Below are positions 47,526 through 59,465 of a DNA stretch of 64,000 bases, piece by piece. The notes beneath the pieces were generated by a model. The model ran no database searches. It had not been told where the DNA came from and saw only the letters and a list, made by a program, of their open reading frames with translations. Numbering within the stretch: the first letter of the stretch is position 1; each line of letters starts with the position of its first letter. Source of the DNA: Botryotinia globosa (Eukaryota; Ascomycota; Leotiomycetes; Helotiales; Sclerotiniaceae). Made by a program: the position numbers and the translations under genes. The stretch lies in the NCBI GenBank assembly GCA_014898425.1, contig RCSZ01000007.1:930001-994000 (forward strand), in the 5' to 3' direction.

Positions 47526-48947
47526 ATGCGAAAACCTCTTATGAGAATACCCTATACGGGTCCATTGCCCCCTCCATCAATCCTACCACGAAGCGCAAAC
47601 TCATTACCGGGGGCAATTCACGCTCTCTCGAAATTCCTCACTGCCCCGCCTTCCCATAACCTTCCGGATGGAGTCAAAGACCCACAATCAACAGTAATTT
47701 TGTCAGGAGCCGGCATATCTGTGGCTTCAGGATTAGCAGATTAGTGAGTACATTGGTTCTTTTATACCCATAGGTCGTGGTTTCATCTGCTGCAAGAAGA
47801 GGTGAAGCATCTACTCAGGGGGCTTCTTACTTAGCGAACAGGGTATGTATGATATTGCATATTAACTATCCGGGACTCTACATATCATCCAGTGCCAAGC
47901 TCACATTGCGTGGACGATTGCTAACCTTCCATGCTCAATAGTCGAGGTTCAAAAGGCACATATGTGTTGAACAAATCATATCGACCTGTTTACTATCATG
48001 AATTCATTGCAAGCGACCAGGCACGTCGAAGGTACTGGGCGAGGAGCTTCCTAGGATGGACGAATTTACACAAAGCCAAGCCGAATCCTGCCCATTATGC
48101 TATTAAAGATCTTGCCGACATGAACATTGTTAAGCGGGTGGTCACACAAAATGTTGATTCGTTTCACTCGGAGGCACATCCAAATTTGGCAACTGTTGAA
48201 CTTCATGGATATCTTCGAGCTTTGACATGCGTCACCTGCCGAAAAGACTTACCTCGAGATGTTTTCCAAGAATCTTTAGCAAGATTAAATCCAGCATGGG
48301 CGGCATTTTTGGCTGAAATACTTGAATCTGGAGCTTTGACTACGGAAGACCCAGAAGACCGACGAGCAAAAGGCATGAAGGCAAATCCTGACGGAGATGT
48401 TGACGTACCCGGAGCACCATATGACACCTTCAGATACCCGCCGTGCCCTCATTGTCTTGGAAATCCTCCCATCTTGAAAGATGGATCGCAATCGATTGTG
48501 GAAGTTGACGAAGAGGGAGCTTGGAAAGCAACGAGTACAGCGGGTATATTGAAACCCGCTGTGGTCATGTTTGGGGAGAGTATAAATGCGCAAGTAAAGG
48601 AAGCCGCTGAACAAGCGATAGATGATTCTGGTAGGCTGTTGGTACTGGGAACTTCGCTCGCCACATACTCTGCCTGGAGATTAGCACGACGTGCTCAAGA
48701 GAGGAATATGCCTATCGCAATTTTGAATCTGGGTGGGGTGAGAGGTGAGGAGACATTCTTTAAGAATCTCTCGGGTGGCCAAACTGGGGAACTCGGCGTA
48801 AGAGCCGAACTGGGAACTGATGTAGTTCTACCTGCACTTGTTGATCAATTGAATCGGATCGGCTTCACGTCTAGAAAAGACGACGTTCAAACTCCTTACG
48901 AAGCACGACAGAAAAATAGCGGTATGTTCAAGGACATGCTATCGTAG
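47526..48947 (+). CDS. SIRT4-like class II sirtuin, probably mitochondrial
   Basis: SIRT4-type sirtuins are NAD+-dependent deacylases, ADP-ribosylases or lipoamidases of mitochondria. Exons are 47526..47743 and 47942..48947 (407 residues); the intron is 198 nt. The N-terminus (MRKPLMRIPYTGPLPPPS) has basic residues and no acids. The Rossmann motif is VILSGAGISVASGLADYRGS. RRYWARSFLGW is the diagnostic class II segment. TQNVDSFH and the catalytic His in VELHGYL follow. The zinc site is CVTCRKDL with CPHCLG, and the linker between the Cys pairs is longer than in animal SIRT4. VVMFGESI, LLVLGTSLATYSAWRLARRA and AILNLGG complete the NAD site. The start is the first ATG in frame. It is convergent with the next gene, 63 bases apart. 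Confidence 0.9.
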
Positions 48948-49010
48948 AAATACATCCATCAATCTTGTAATCTTGTATAGTAGACCTTTTTTTTGTGTAC
49001 ATAAATCCTC

Positions 49011-49645
49011 TCAATAGAATCCCGAGGGCACATTGCTCTTATTCTTCGTGGTTTCGGGAGCCTTCTTTTTGGTCTCTGGAACGTCAACATTTTCTGACTT
49101 AGATTTTTCTGCGGGAGACTGTTGTAACGCTGCGTCTTCTCGTTCGATCTCCTGTAAAACTTTATTCAGAAGTATTAGAATTATACCCCAAGAATTTAAT
49201 CATGAACAACATATATACCTTCTTCCCATTCCCGTTCTTGCTCTCGATCTCCCACTCCGAGAAGTGCTTCAACGTCTGGTTTTTCTCCATTTCTTATTCT
49301 CTGAATAATCTCTTTCAATACTCCAATTTTGGCATCAGCGCGGCGACTGAAGGTTGTATATTCATTTCTTAAGGCGATCATCTGAATTGACATGGATCCA
49401 ATCAGAAGGAAGATCCATATGAAAAAAGTCGCAGGATTCCAATCTTTGGATTTCGGTTTTTTGCTTACGGCTCGTTCGCTTTTTCGAAATGGTTTAGGAA
49501 TTATATTCGCCCAGAACGAAGCCTGAGTGACGCTTTGAACGGCATATTGGCGAGACTGAGGAAATAACAATCGTTGCTGAAGAAGTATGGTTCTGATAGC
49601 AGGTGGTGCAAGAATCAGCCTTTTAATCATCGTTGATTTGTTCAT
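49011..49645 (-). CDS. Small mitochondrial inner-membrane protein (DUF5321-like)
   Basis: This matches a fungal family of unknown function as I remember it. Exons are 49645..49219 and 49159..49011 (191 residues; intron 59 nt). The start chosen is the first true ATG. The N-terminus (MNKSTMIKRLILAPPAIRTI) is basic and amphipathic, as in mitochondrial presequences. FWANIIPKPFRKSERAVSKK and a single TM segment (WNPATFFIWIFLLIGSMSIQ) follow. A coiled coil (YTTFSRRADAKIGVLKEIIQ) leads to EREWEEVLQEIEREDAALQQ, a motif formed across the splice junction. The C-terminus is Lys/Pro-rich. The layout of presequence, one TM and coiled coil resembles respiratory-complex or ATP synthase assembly factors such as Ina17, but that is only an analogy. 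Confidence 0.78.
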
Positions 49646-49926
49646 TGTGACCGGATATTTGAGTATTGCTATCAAGATGTAAATAGGTGAATAGCATTGG
49701 AGTTGTAAAAAATTGAATTTCCGTAGGGCTTTAGGATGAGCCGAAAGTTTTAGGTCTTTGGTTGCCTGGGAAACAAAGTCAACAGGGGACCTCCGTTTTT
49801 CGATTATGGGGATTGATGATTCTTTACATCACTCGGAGACGACATCAATTGTTTTTCTTTTGCCTTTTTGGAATAATGTCTAAGTACCAATAATACTGTT
49901 TCTTTCTTGACAGAATCTCTATTGTA
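49646..49926. promoter_or_regulatory. Bidirectional promoter, DUF5321-like gene / separase
   Basis: 281 bases between divergent start codons. It contains a palindrome-like CACTCGGAGACGACATC region near 49830 and a T-rich stretch near 49850-49870 before the separase start. No E2F/MBF-type ACGCGT site is seen. Confidence 0.55.
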
Positions 49927-52900
49927 ATGAATTCATCACAGCAATCCGCGGATGCTGTGCGCGCCGCTATATCTTCGACAACAACATGTACTCCAGCAAC
50001 AGTCAATATGCTCAGTGACTTATTATCTTCCAAGGCGACTACAACACCGAACACTTCTGGATCCTTAAAAACAATACCTAAAGCGACTGCTAAAACTACA
50101 AAAAAAAGCACAATTCGAGCTCCTGCGTCGCGGTCCAAAGTCAACGAGGCGAATAAGGAAAATGCGAGCGCAAACGATAATGTAGAATCGCTGTCTGCAA
50201 AAGAAAAATTTACACTGGCAACTGAAGTTGTAAACAATACATTGAAAGTCTTAACAGAAGCGATCAAGATACCATCTCAGCCCCGGAACGCTACAACTAC
50301 CAAGGAGAAAGCAGCAGCTCGCAAAGGGCTTAGAAGATCAAGTTCAGTTCCTCAAGCACCATTACAACCACGAGCTTTAAATCGAGTTTCTAGTTCGCCC
50401 AATATTTCAAAAACTCGAGATGGATCCGCATCTTCAACATCAGCAAACTCTCCCGGAGTTCGATCGGTTGCGGAATGCGCCAGGGCTGCCTTTCTGTGTT
50501 TACGAGGAATCCAAGCTGCGAACATAACAGGCCTTACTATGCCACCTCTACAGCTCGAAAACGGAATGTCTGTTCTGGTTGGAAAATTGGTAGCACTTGG
50601 TTTAGAGGATTTGGCAACTAAAGAGCTTAGAACCTTGAAACGACGGCTGGACGTGGAAATTGAAGGGAAGACTGCGCCAGTAATCAAAGATGCAGCTTCC
50701 ATTTCAACGCCACAAACTTTAGCTGAACTTTTGGATTTTGGGGAGATCTCAGCAACGGGTGCAAAATTAGGTCTGGTGATTACAACTCAATTACAGGCAC
50801 TAAGGCTTATGATTGCCTCCCGGAAGCCTAAGTCCATTGAAGCCGCAATGCCATTTCTACGGCCCGGATATCCCTCCTCGCCTGTAAAACTCCTTTTGAA
50901 AGCCGCCGAAGATTCAACGCAAGTGAACAAGTCTGCCCGTCAACTTCAAACTCTGTCGGACATGCTTCTATCTATGAGTCCAAGCGTCTCCTCATCAGAA
51001 GATGCCACCGCTTTGGACTGTAAAGTCAGCATAACACCCCAGGCGGCATTCATATTACAAGCTTTAGCTCTCGATGTACGCTTATCATGGTGGAAACTTG
51101 CAAATCATAGAGGAGATGTTGAAAGAGATGTTTTTGATCCTTTCCTTAGATGTGTTCAAGCATTTGCCCGAAGAAGTCAAAATGAGGCTGATAAGGTATA
51201 TACAAAATGCTCCAACGCATTTTCACATCTCAAAAAGTCTTCATTGAAATACGAAACCGACGGGCTCAAGTCGGCACCTGCCTTGATTGGAATATACCGT
51301 ATACTAGGATCCCTTTCTAAAGAAGCTAATCTTATTGATGAAGCTATTGAATGGGTTGGAATGGTCAGAAACCTTCTTGATTCTAAAACCGACTCCAATG
51401 CTAGGCATAGTGCTCTCACAGCTCGTTTAGTTTCTCTCACTCTGCGGGGTTCTCAACGCGAGCAAACGGAAAATCTATTGATCGAGCTGTTGGATGTGCT
51501 AGAGCAACCATTTAAGGGGGAGGCATCTGAAATCGATGAATTATTGACAGAAGTCTCTTCGGCAAGGAGAGCTGCTATCATTGCGATTTCGAACCCTGTG
51601 CCTGAGGAGTCGTCCAATACAGACGCTCTATCGCCCGAAGTCCGTCAAATGTGTGAAACTCTCGTCTCCTTATGCCCTCGACTATCACTTCGCTATATTG
51701 GTAAGAAACCGGATGAAAATGCCTCAAGCAAGGATGTTGTGCGATTCGAACAACGCAGGAAATTCATCACCAAGCCCTCTGTCCATGCAATTGATTCTGC
51801 ATTATTCTTGGTCAAATTGCTTCTGAAACAAGAGGCGCCAGTATGGGAACGGATAGATTCCTTACTACAAGATTGTCTTACATTGCTCGACCGGCTAGAA
51901 CAGGATTCTATGGAAGATGAGAACTTCAATGCGACACAGTGCTATATCAAGATTTCTAACCTTTACTTCATGTATTTTCTTGACTTACGTCGTAACAACG
52001 ATGCTGGCAAAGGAACTCCACAGACACGAGTAGTTCTCCGAAGGTCAATTGACTGTCTTAAATCAAGGCCTTTACCGGACCGGAACGCTGGCCTTATGTC
52101 TATGAAACTGGAACGAATGGCGGATTTTTCCAAAAGCATGGGTCGATTTGACGAGCTTTTCAAAGCCCTTGTTATGCTACGAGATGAGACGGTAGAAAAT
52201 GGTGTTTTGTGCAAGGTTGTCGAAAACGCCAAAATCATATCTATTCGCAAGGCTTGGGAGTGTAGTGACGATGCGCAAGTTCTCGCTCGAACTATACAGT
52301 CTCTGGTAAAAGTATATCTCAATCACCCAGAAATTTCTCCCGAACCTTGGCTTTTCGGTCTCTCTTGGACAGATGAGCAAAAGGGGGCCGTTCTTGAACA
52401 TGAGTTGGATATCTTGGCCGGCCTCACTAATCCCACTTCTGTTGCAATGGACTTAAAAAGCAAGGTGTTTGAGCACCTAATTTCCTTGTACGATTTGAAC
52501 CAATATCCCTTGCGCAGGCTGAGGGCAATGGCCATATTTCAACATTCGCACAATGAACAACAAGGCGGTTATATGGTTAAGACACTCACGGCTCTTATGA
52601 GCAAGTCTATCGATATTGACACAACCAAGGATTCTGGTTTAGCAGGCTATCTGAGGCATTGGGTGGCTATGGCCGTAAGTATAATGGAACTTCAGAAAGA
52701 TGAAATTTGCATCAAAAATCTGAAGAACTGCGTCGTGAACTGGCGAACCATTCGTTCTGAATCTGAAAATCTCGCGGCTTTGCAGCTTCGCATAGAGAAC
52801 ATCCCGCAGCTCTTGCTTCACTTGCAGTCACTTGCCAACTTCATGGAAATGCGAGGTCTAGAAACTGACAAGCTTGTCATTCTTCGCCTTATCGCTGATT

Positions 52901-55900
52901 ACAATGAACTTTACTGTGAAGTATCTGGTCACAACGACATTGTGTCAACTTACAGTGCCTTGGGCCTCTCGTGGCTCCAACTTGGCTATTCTGGAAAAGC
53001 TGGATTAGCATTGGACAAAGCGCAAAGTTTCAGCTTGCGTAGCAATCTTGGCGCCAAAACAGATCTTCACATTGCACACTCACAATACATGTTAGCACTT
53101 GGAAACCTTGAAAAATGGTAAGTCCACGAATTTTTATCCTCCAGAATCCACTGACATACAATAGCCAATTTCATCTAGAGTGTGCTGAAGGAGCCTTTAT
53201 TCTGGAACGAAAGGAATTAGAGGAAGACAAATCGCCTCTCAGTCTACAAGAAAAGACTCGACTGAATTGCGTTGTGGCGAAGGCTTCTTTGATTCGATCG
53301 ATGCTTGCCATTGAACAGGGAGGCTCAGAATCTGCTCTTGTTCATGCTAAACAGAGCGTCAGACTGCTCAGGCGCGCATGGGCTACCACCGAAGCAATAC
53401 TTCGGAAAAAGAAATTGGCGGCTGTCCCCAGAGACGATGCGGAGAAAGTAGTGGATGGACTCTCCCAACTGGATATTTCTACAAACAAAATAGCGGGTCA
53501 ACCTCAGCCACAAGACAGCCCATCGGGAATTGGATTTTGGCCATTGGTCGCTCCTCTTTTCCATGGGTTGATCCATTTATCAAATCTTTACGCTCATCAT
53601 GGGCTATTTCAAGAGACATTACATTACGGAGAGCAAGCTCACCAGCTCATTAAATCATTCAATTTTGATGGACAGTCTGCAATAGCTTTGGCCACGCTTG
53701 GAAACATCTGGAGTAAAGCTGGGAATTTAGACAAGGGCACCAATTACCTTGAGGACGCGGAAAAGTTCTATAAAGACGGGACCAAGGGCAAAAGTTCGGT
53801 CACAGTTGCATGTCAAATTGGACGTCTCCGTGGAATGCTTGGAGATCGCAAAGCAGAAATCGCATGTCTGGAGGAAGCAAATCAAACTCTCAAAACTCTC
53901 ATAGACCCTGCATTTCTTGCAACCCTCGAATTGGGTAATATTAGTACGCCGGATGTTCCTGATACCTTGGAAACCGGAATTCAAACGCTCTCTATATCAA
54001 AACGAAAAGCGCCAGCCGCTCGAAAAACTACCACACGTAAGAAATTGCCAGTTCCCCGAAAGCCCGTCGTTCGTTCCAAAACCCCAACACCCGTGGAATC
54101 ATCAGTCAGCACAGAGTGTCCTCAATTAGACTCTTTACGAGCAAATATTCTGTGGCAATTGGCTGACGCTCTCATGAGCGTGAAGAAAAGGAATGAAGCC
54201 CAGGTCTTCTTGGATGAAGCCAGTAAATACTCTAATAGCCAATTGGACGAGGTATACCAAGGTCTCTCGGAGGCTCGATGTTTGCTCGTACGATGCATGG
54301 AACAAATGGTCTCCGATCCTGTATACTCTGTACTTCAAGACTCAACTCTCTCATTTCCATCGGTTGTCGGAAGTCTGAAAGGCACTAAGAGCCACGCCGA
54401 AAACTCAAATCCCGTACAACAATCGCCACCTAGAAAAACACAAACATCGAGAAGTGGTCGTGGGGCAAAGAGTCCAAGTCCGGATAACCTTTTTGACAAG
54501 TTACACCGAGCTCAAGAGATTCTAGTGGAAACCTACCCAGTTGCATTTCTCGTTGCTCCAATCTCTGTTATGCACAAGATAACTTCTCTCTTGAACAATG
54601 TCTCCATTTTGCTCTCTGCTGCAGGGCCAATCAAGGGAAGATCTCAACCCGGTCTTGCAAGTTGCTCCATTGATTCTGCGCGTACTCTTGCATTCCGCAG
54701 AGAGCGTAAAGTCATCTTACAAGAGACTTGTATCCCAGAACTTGATGACCTCCGTTGGCCCGACTGTGGGGCTATGTCCCGGCGATCAAGTCTCGGCGCT
54801 TCATTATCATTCTGCGATATTCCGAAATTTCAAAAGGAATATATAGATATCCTCCCCAAAACATGGACTGCCCTCTCAATATCTTTGAGCGAGAATCGTC
54901 AAGAACTTTCTATCACTAAATTACAAACCGGCCATAGTCCATTTGTACTTCGTTTACCTTTGGGGCGTAACAATTCCATGGATGCAGATGAAGAAGTCTT
55001 CGGGTTTGAGCAAGGAAAGAGCGAGCTCTTGAATATCATTGATTCTGCGAAGGTCAACTCCCAAAGCGGCCCTAGCAGGACAGGTCGTGAAGCCAAACTT
55101 GCTTGGTGGGCAGAACGTTCAGAGTTAGACTCTCGTCTCAAGGACCTACTAGAAAATATTGAGAAGGTTTGGTTAGGAGGGTTTGCAGGAATATTCTCTC
55201 AATTCACCAGAAAGTCAGATCTTCTCGCTCGTTTTCAAAAATCCTTTGAGAATATACTTGACAAGCATCTCCCTTCTCGTCGAAAGAGCAAGAGAAACTC
55301 TGGACCTCGTGTTACTTTAGACAGTAGGATTTTGGAGTTATTCATCGGTATTGGTAATCCATCAGCAGATGATAGCGATTTTTCCGAACAACTGACTGAT
55401 CTTTTATACTTTGTTGTTGACGTTCTTCAATTCCACGGGGAATTGAACGCTTATGCAGAAATTGATTTCGATTCAATCGTCATTGAAATCCATGATGCTC
55501 TACGTTGCTATCACGAAGCTGCTCACAGTTCGAGTCAGCACGACGAAGGGAAACATACTATCCTGATATTAGACAAGGCTCTCCATATCTTTCCATGGGA
55601 ATCATTACCATGTATGGAAGGCTTAGCAGTCTCGCGTCTTCCATCACTTGGATGTCTTCGGGACCGAATTTCTACACAGCAGAAAGCGTCAGATGAAGGT
55701 CCAGAGGGGCATTACATCGATCGCAATAACGGCGCCTATATCCTGAACCCCGAAGGCGATCTTAAGAACACACAAACCACTTTCCAAGCTCCTCTAGAAG
55801 CGCTTCACTCGTGGTCCGGCATTGTCAATCGTGCGCCTTCTGAAGAAGAAATGAAATATGAGCTGCAAAATAAAGACGTCTTCTTGTATTTCGGCCATGG

Positions 55901-56348
55901 AAGCGGAGGACAATTCATTCGTTCTAAAGAAATTCGCAAGATGGAGAAATGCGCAGTGACAATTTTGATGGGTTGTAGTAGTGGTGCGCTCACGAATTAT
56001 GGAGAATTCGAATTGGGCGGCCAGCCGATACATTATATGCATGCGGGGAGTGCGGCATTGGTAGCGACATTATGGGATGTTACGGACAGGGATATTGATC
56101 GGTTTGCGGGGAAGATGTTGGAGGGATGGGGACTTTTGGGAAAGGAGGGGGAGAAAGGGAAGGAAAAGGAGAAGAAGAAGAGGGGAGGAAGAAAGAAAGG
56201 GAAAGAGAAAGAGGAGAAGGATGTAGAGGGTGGAGGAAAGTTGTCTTTGATTGAGGCGGTGGCACAAGCGAAGGGGGCTTGCAAATTGAAATATCTTAAT
56301 GCGGCTGCTGTTTGTGTTTATGGTATTCCGGTTTATATTAGGGACTAG
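49927..56348 (+). CDS. esp1: Separase (Esp1/separin), peptidase family C50
   Basis: Separase cleaves the cohesin kleisin at anaphase onset. Exons are 49927..53117 and 53165..56348 (2,124 residues) with one 47-nt intron; without splicing the first frame ends at once. The N-terminal 1,500 residues form a helical, TPR-like superhelix that in other fungi binds securin. The protease domain near the C-terminus has the caspase-like dyad His at about 1,974 (DVFLYFGHGSGGQFI) and Cys at about 2,001 (AVTILMGCSSGALTNYGEFE). HYMHAGSAALVATLWDVTDR follows. A Lys/Glu/Gly-rich insertion (GEKGKEKEKKKRGGRKKGKE) lies between the dyad and the C-terminus. Length is typical for filamentous fungi. It is divergent from the small mitochondrial gene. 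Confidence 0.95.
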
Positions 56349-57857
56349 TATTGCCCAGGAGAACATGTATATATGGGATGGAGGGAGTTGGAAATGTCAT
56401 AAATGAAGTGATAAGGAAGTGGTTCCTTGCTAAAATGGCGTATGGATAGCATAGCGTTACGGTGTTTAAGGCATGGTTATGGATATGGTTAGAGAACTGG
56501 CATGGTGTATATCCCTGTGTTTTAGTATTTTATGATTGATTAACAACGCGTTCTATTCTTAATGAAACGTCTATTACTGTTCAGAGCAGCTCTAATACAT
56601 TTGTTCGGTGTTTCAACCATTCTATTGATGAGCTGTGATGTTTTGGTGGAGTATTCAACATGCTGATCAGATTAACATTTCAATTTTCTGGAGACATTCA
56701 TTCGTGGATCTGTTGGATACACTTTCTCATTTTGTATCCGTTCAGGATATCGCCTTTCTTCAACATTCACCTTTACCTACACATATTCAAATACATTCGT
56801 ATTTGAATTCATTCAATCGTTCCCAATCATCTAATCATTTCCATCTAATCAATCTCTTCCATATATATAATACCTAGAATTCTTACCCAGATATTGAGAG
56901 ATCCAGAAAAGGATCCAACCAGGCGAGACTTGTACTGGATGTGTATTTAATAACGTGCAGATGACTCGAATGGCGATGAAAAAAGGAAAGAGACAGATGA
57001 GAAATTGGAGAAGGGTATGAACAGGAAAACGGGGGGAGGGGGTTAGAGGGTTAAGGTATGTAGAAGAGAAATTGAACATGAATTTCCAAGACGACTGCAT
57101 CTAGATTCTGAAAAGAAAAAGGCTCGTCTCAATATACAGCGAGAGGAATAAATCGAGAGGAAAAGAAAGAAATCAAAAACTGCCTCCGGTTTCACCCCAA
57201 TTATTCATTTTTTATTTATATCTTTCGAGATACATTACTATTCAAATGTAAACGGAAAGTCAGTATCATCATCAAATTTCAACTTCTTGAAGGGTCTCGA
57301 GGAGCATCGATATAGACTGATAGAAAATGGGTAAACGGACATTCAGAGGTTTCCTCGTTACGCTCGACGGAAAAGGCGACGATGAGACAAAGAATGGTAC
57401 ACTGAATAATTCCTAGACACAACTCTCATCTCACATTGATCTTCTTTGCAGTATCGTTTGACTGTTGAATCGTCTAATCTATATTTAAAACCCCTCATAA
57501 AACGTAGAATAGAGAATTGCAAAACCTATGCTCTTTCTTCAAAACAAGGAACAGGAAAACGCCCATCTACTCTTTTCAAATCGATACTATACCTTCAGAT
57601 CTGGAATTCCAAAGACAAAGACCAGAGAAGAAGAGTCGAGAAGGAAAATCATATCATAGGTAGGTCAACTATCTATTCCAGAGCCTTCATATTCGCATTC
57701 GTATTCATAACAATTGATTCCCTCCTGATGTTTGCCCTCATTCGCCTATTTCGAATCCATAACGCCTTGTCCTTATACACCATACTAGCCCAATATCATC
57801 CCAGTTTTCCCCTTCTCCAATATACATCCTATACCACAAATTTTCTGATGCCCATCT
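56349..57857. other. 1.5-kb convergent intergenic region
   Basis: This lies between the stops of separase and ATG27. AT-rich; it includes an ATTCAA-type run at 56780-56870 and a G-run near 57030-57045. An open frame near 57446-57946 crosses into ATG27 exon 3 on the opposite strand and reads as C+T-rich low complexity; it is not supported. Confidence 0.55.
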
Positions 57858-59465
57858 CTAATCATCCCACTCCTCATCCAATTGATCAATCAAACGGTTT
57901 TCATCCTCACTCCCCGAGTTTCTCCTCCCACTTTCATTTGCACTAACGCCTCTATCCCTCCCACTCCCTCTACCATTACTTCCATCTCCAGAATTTCCAT
58001 TTGCAGAGATACTCAAGGTATTATATCCCCTGTGAGTTGGTAAACATCTTGAGCATGATGAAGTAGCGATGAAGAAAACGTCCTAATTAGTGTTAGTTAT
58101 GCTTTTCGCCAAGACTTTTATTCTTCTGTATAAATGAATAGATAGGTGGATAGCGGTATACCGAGACAAGAAGAAATGTGCAAATAGCAATATGTAATTA
58201 TGGATGCAGCTTGACTTTGACACGCTTGTGAGGGTTTTCATTGCGATAAGTAGTGAAAAAGGAAGATTGGGATAATCTTTGATTGAAACGCCGGGTATTG
58301 TATGCTATAATGCTGAATGCCTATCCTAATTGCAGCCTGAAAATCGAAAAGAAAATGCTATGCTGAGTGTCGCTGTTCGCTCGCTGGCTCAATTATTTTG
58401 AATAATCAAGAAAACTTCGTCCTCCCACATGAGAGAACTTGTGTTCCGTGTATAGAATTACTCGGAACGTATATACGACTTCTGCGACCTGCGATTTGAC
58501 ATTCCCCTCACCTCCATCGTCGGCAATATCGACGAGCCATCCCGAACGGACGCTACACGGGGAAAGAGTTGTGGTGCTGATCTCATAAGACATTTTTTGC
58601 AGCTCACCTTTATGAAATCGCCTATGCTAGCCCAAAAGCTGTAATTGGGCAATTGCCTCCACCCTCTTGCATGCGCGACATTTCGTTGATAGAAAACACC
58701 ACCGAGAAAATATACCAGTATAGCAATAACTCCTATGATAGCGAAGACAGCACCCGGACCTACAGTCTGTTTGGCAGGTTCGGAGCCTCCGCAAGCAGCT
58801 TGTGAGCGCACTTCGAAGAAATAGGCGCACTCTTCGGGATCGGTTCCTACGTATGAGGCGGATGCAGTAGCGAGTGGGTCTTTTTCGCAATGAAAAGATA
58901 TTATGCTAGACTTCCGGCGTATGGATTTATCGTCATCGTCATCGTCCCAACTTCTTTTTTTGTTCTTTCCTCCACATGGCGATCCATTCGTATACTCTAC
59001 AACAAGCTTTCTTCCGCGGAGTGTTAAGTTTCCAGATTGTTGTCTGAAAGATGCTGGTTAATCTGTTTGTCTGTAACAATGCAAGAAAGATCGAACTTAC
59101 CCTACGGAATACTTCTTTCCGTCATATTCATAAAATGCGCTCACATTCTTCCAATGGTTTTTGTCTACTCCCACAAAATCCTTCACCTCTTCTACCACTG
59201 GCGCGCACACGTTCAGTGTAAAGTTTCCTTTGTAATCATATCCTCTTGCGTGCCAACTGTCTGTCTTCGCGTTTTTGGCAGGTTTCTTCCCTTCTTCTGG
59301 GGCTTGTATCGATAATGGTCTCAGATCAAAAAAAGACCCTGTCGTCGATGAAATAGTACATGGGTCAACAGGCTTGGGTTTCTTGTCCTCCAAGCCTGCA
59401 CCTTCTACTCCAATGTGCAAGGCGAGTCCAAGCAGGAGGGCCGAGGGTAAAGATGTGAATCGCAT
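57858..59465 (-). CDS. atg27: Autophagy-related protein 27
   Basis: Atg27 is a type I membrane protein of the Golgi, vacuole and Atg9 vesicles that helps supply membrane for autophagosomes. Exons are 59465..59101, 59043..58608 and 58082..57858 (341 residues). A signal peptide (MRFTSLPSALLLGLALHIGV) is followed by a luminal MRH-type domain with paired Cys (PVDPCTISS, LNVCAPV, GSPCGG, SFHCEKD, EECAYFFEV, QAACGG). The single TM is GAVFAIIGVIAILVYFLGGV. The cytosolic tail contains RGWRQLPNYSFW and DVFFIATSSCSRC and ends ENRLIDQLDEEWDD. NG/NFT sites suggest N-glycosylation. Intron 1 is 57 nt; intron 2 is 525 nt, far longer than the other introns here. Confidence 0.92.

Noticed and set aside
57446..57946. 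166-codon plus-strand open frame
   Set aside because: It overlaps ATG27 exon 3 in antisense and otherwise reads as AT- and CT-rich low complexity.
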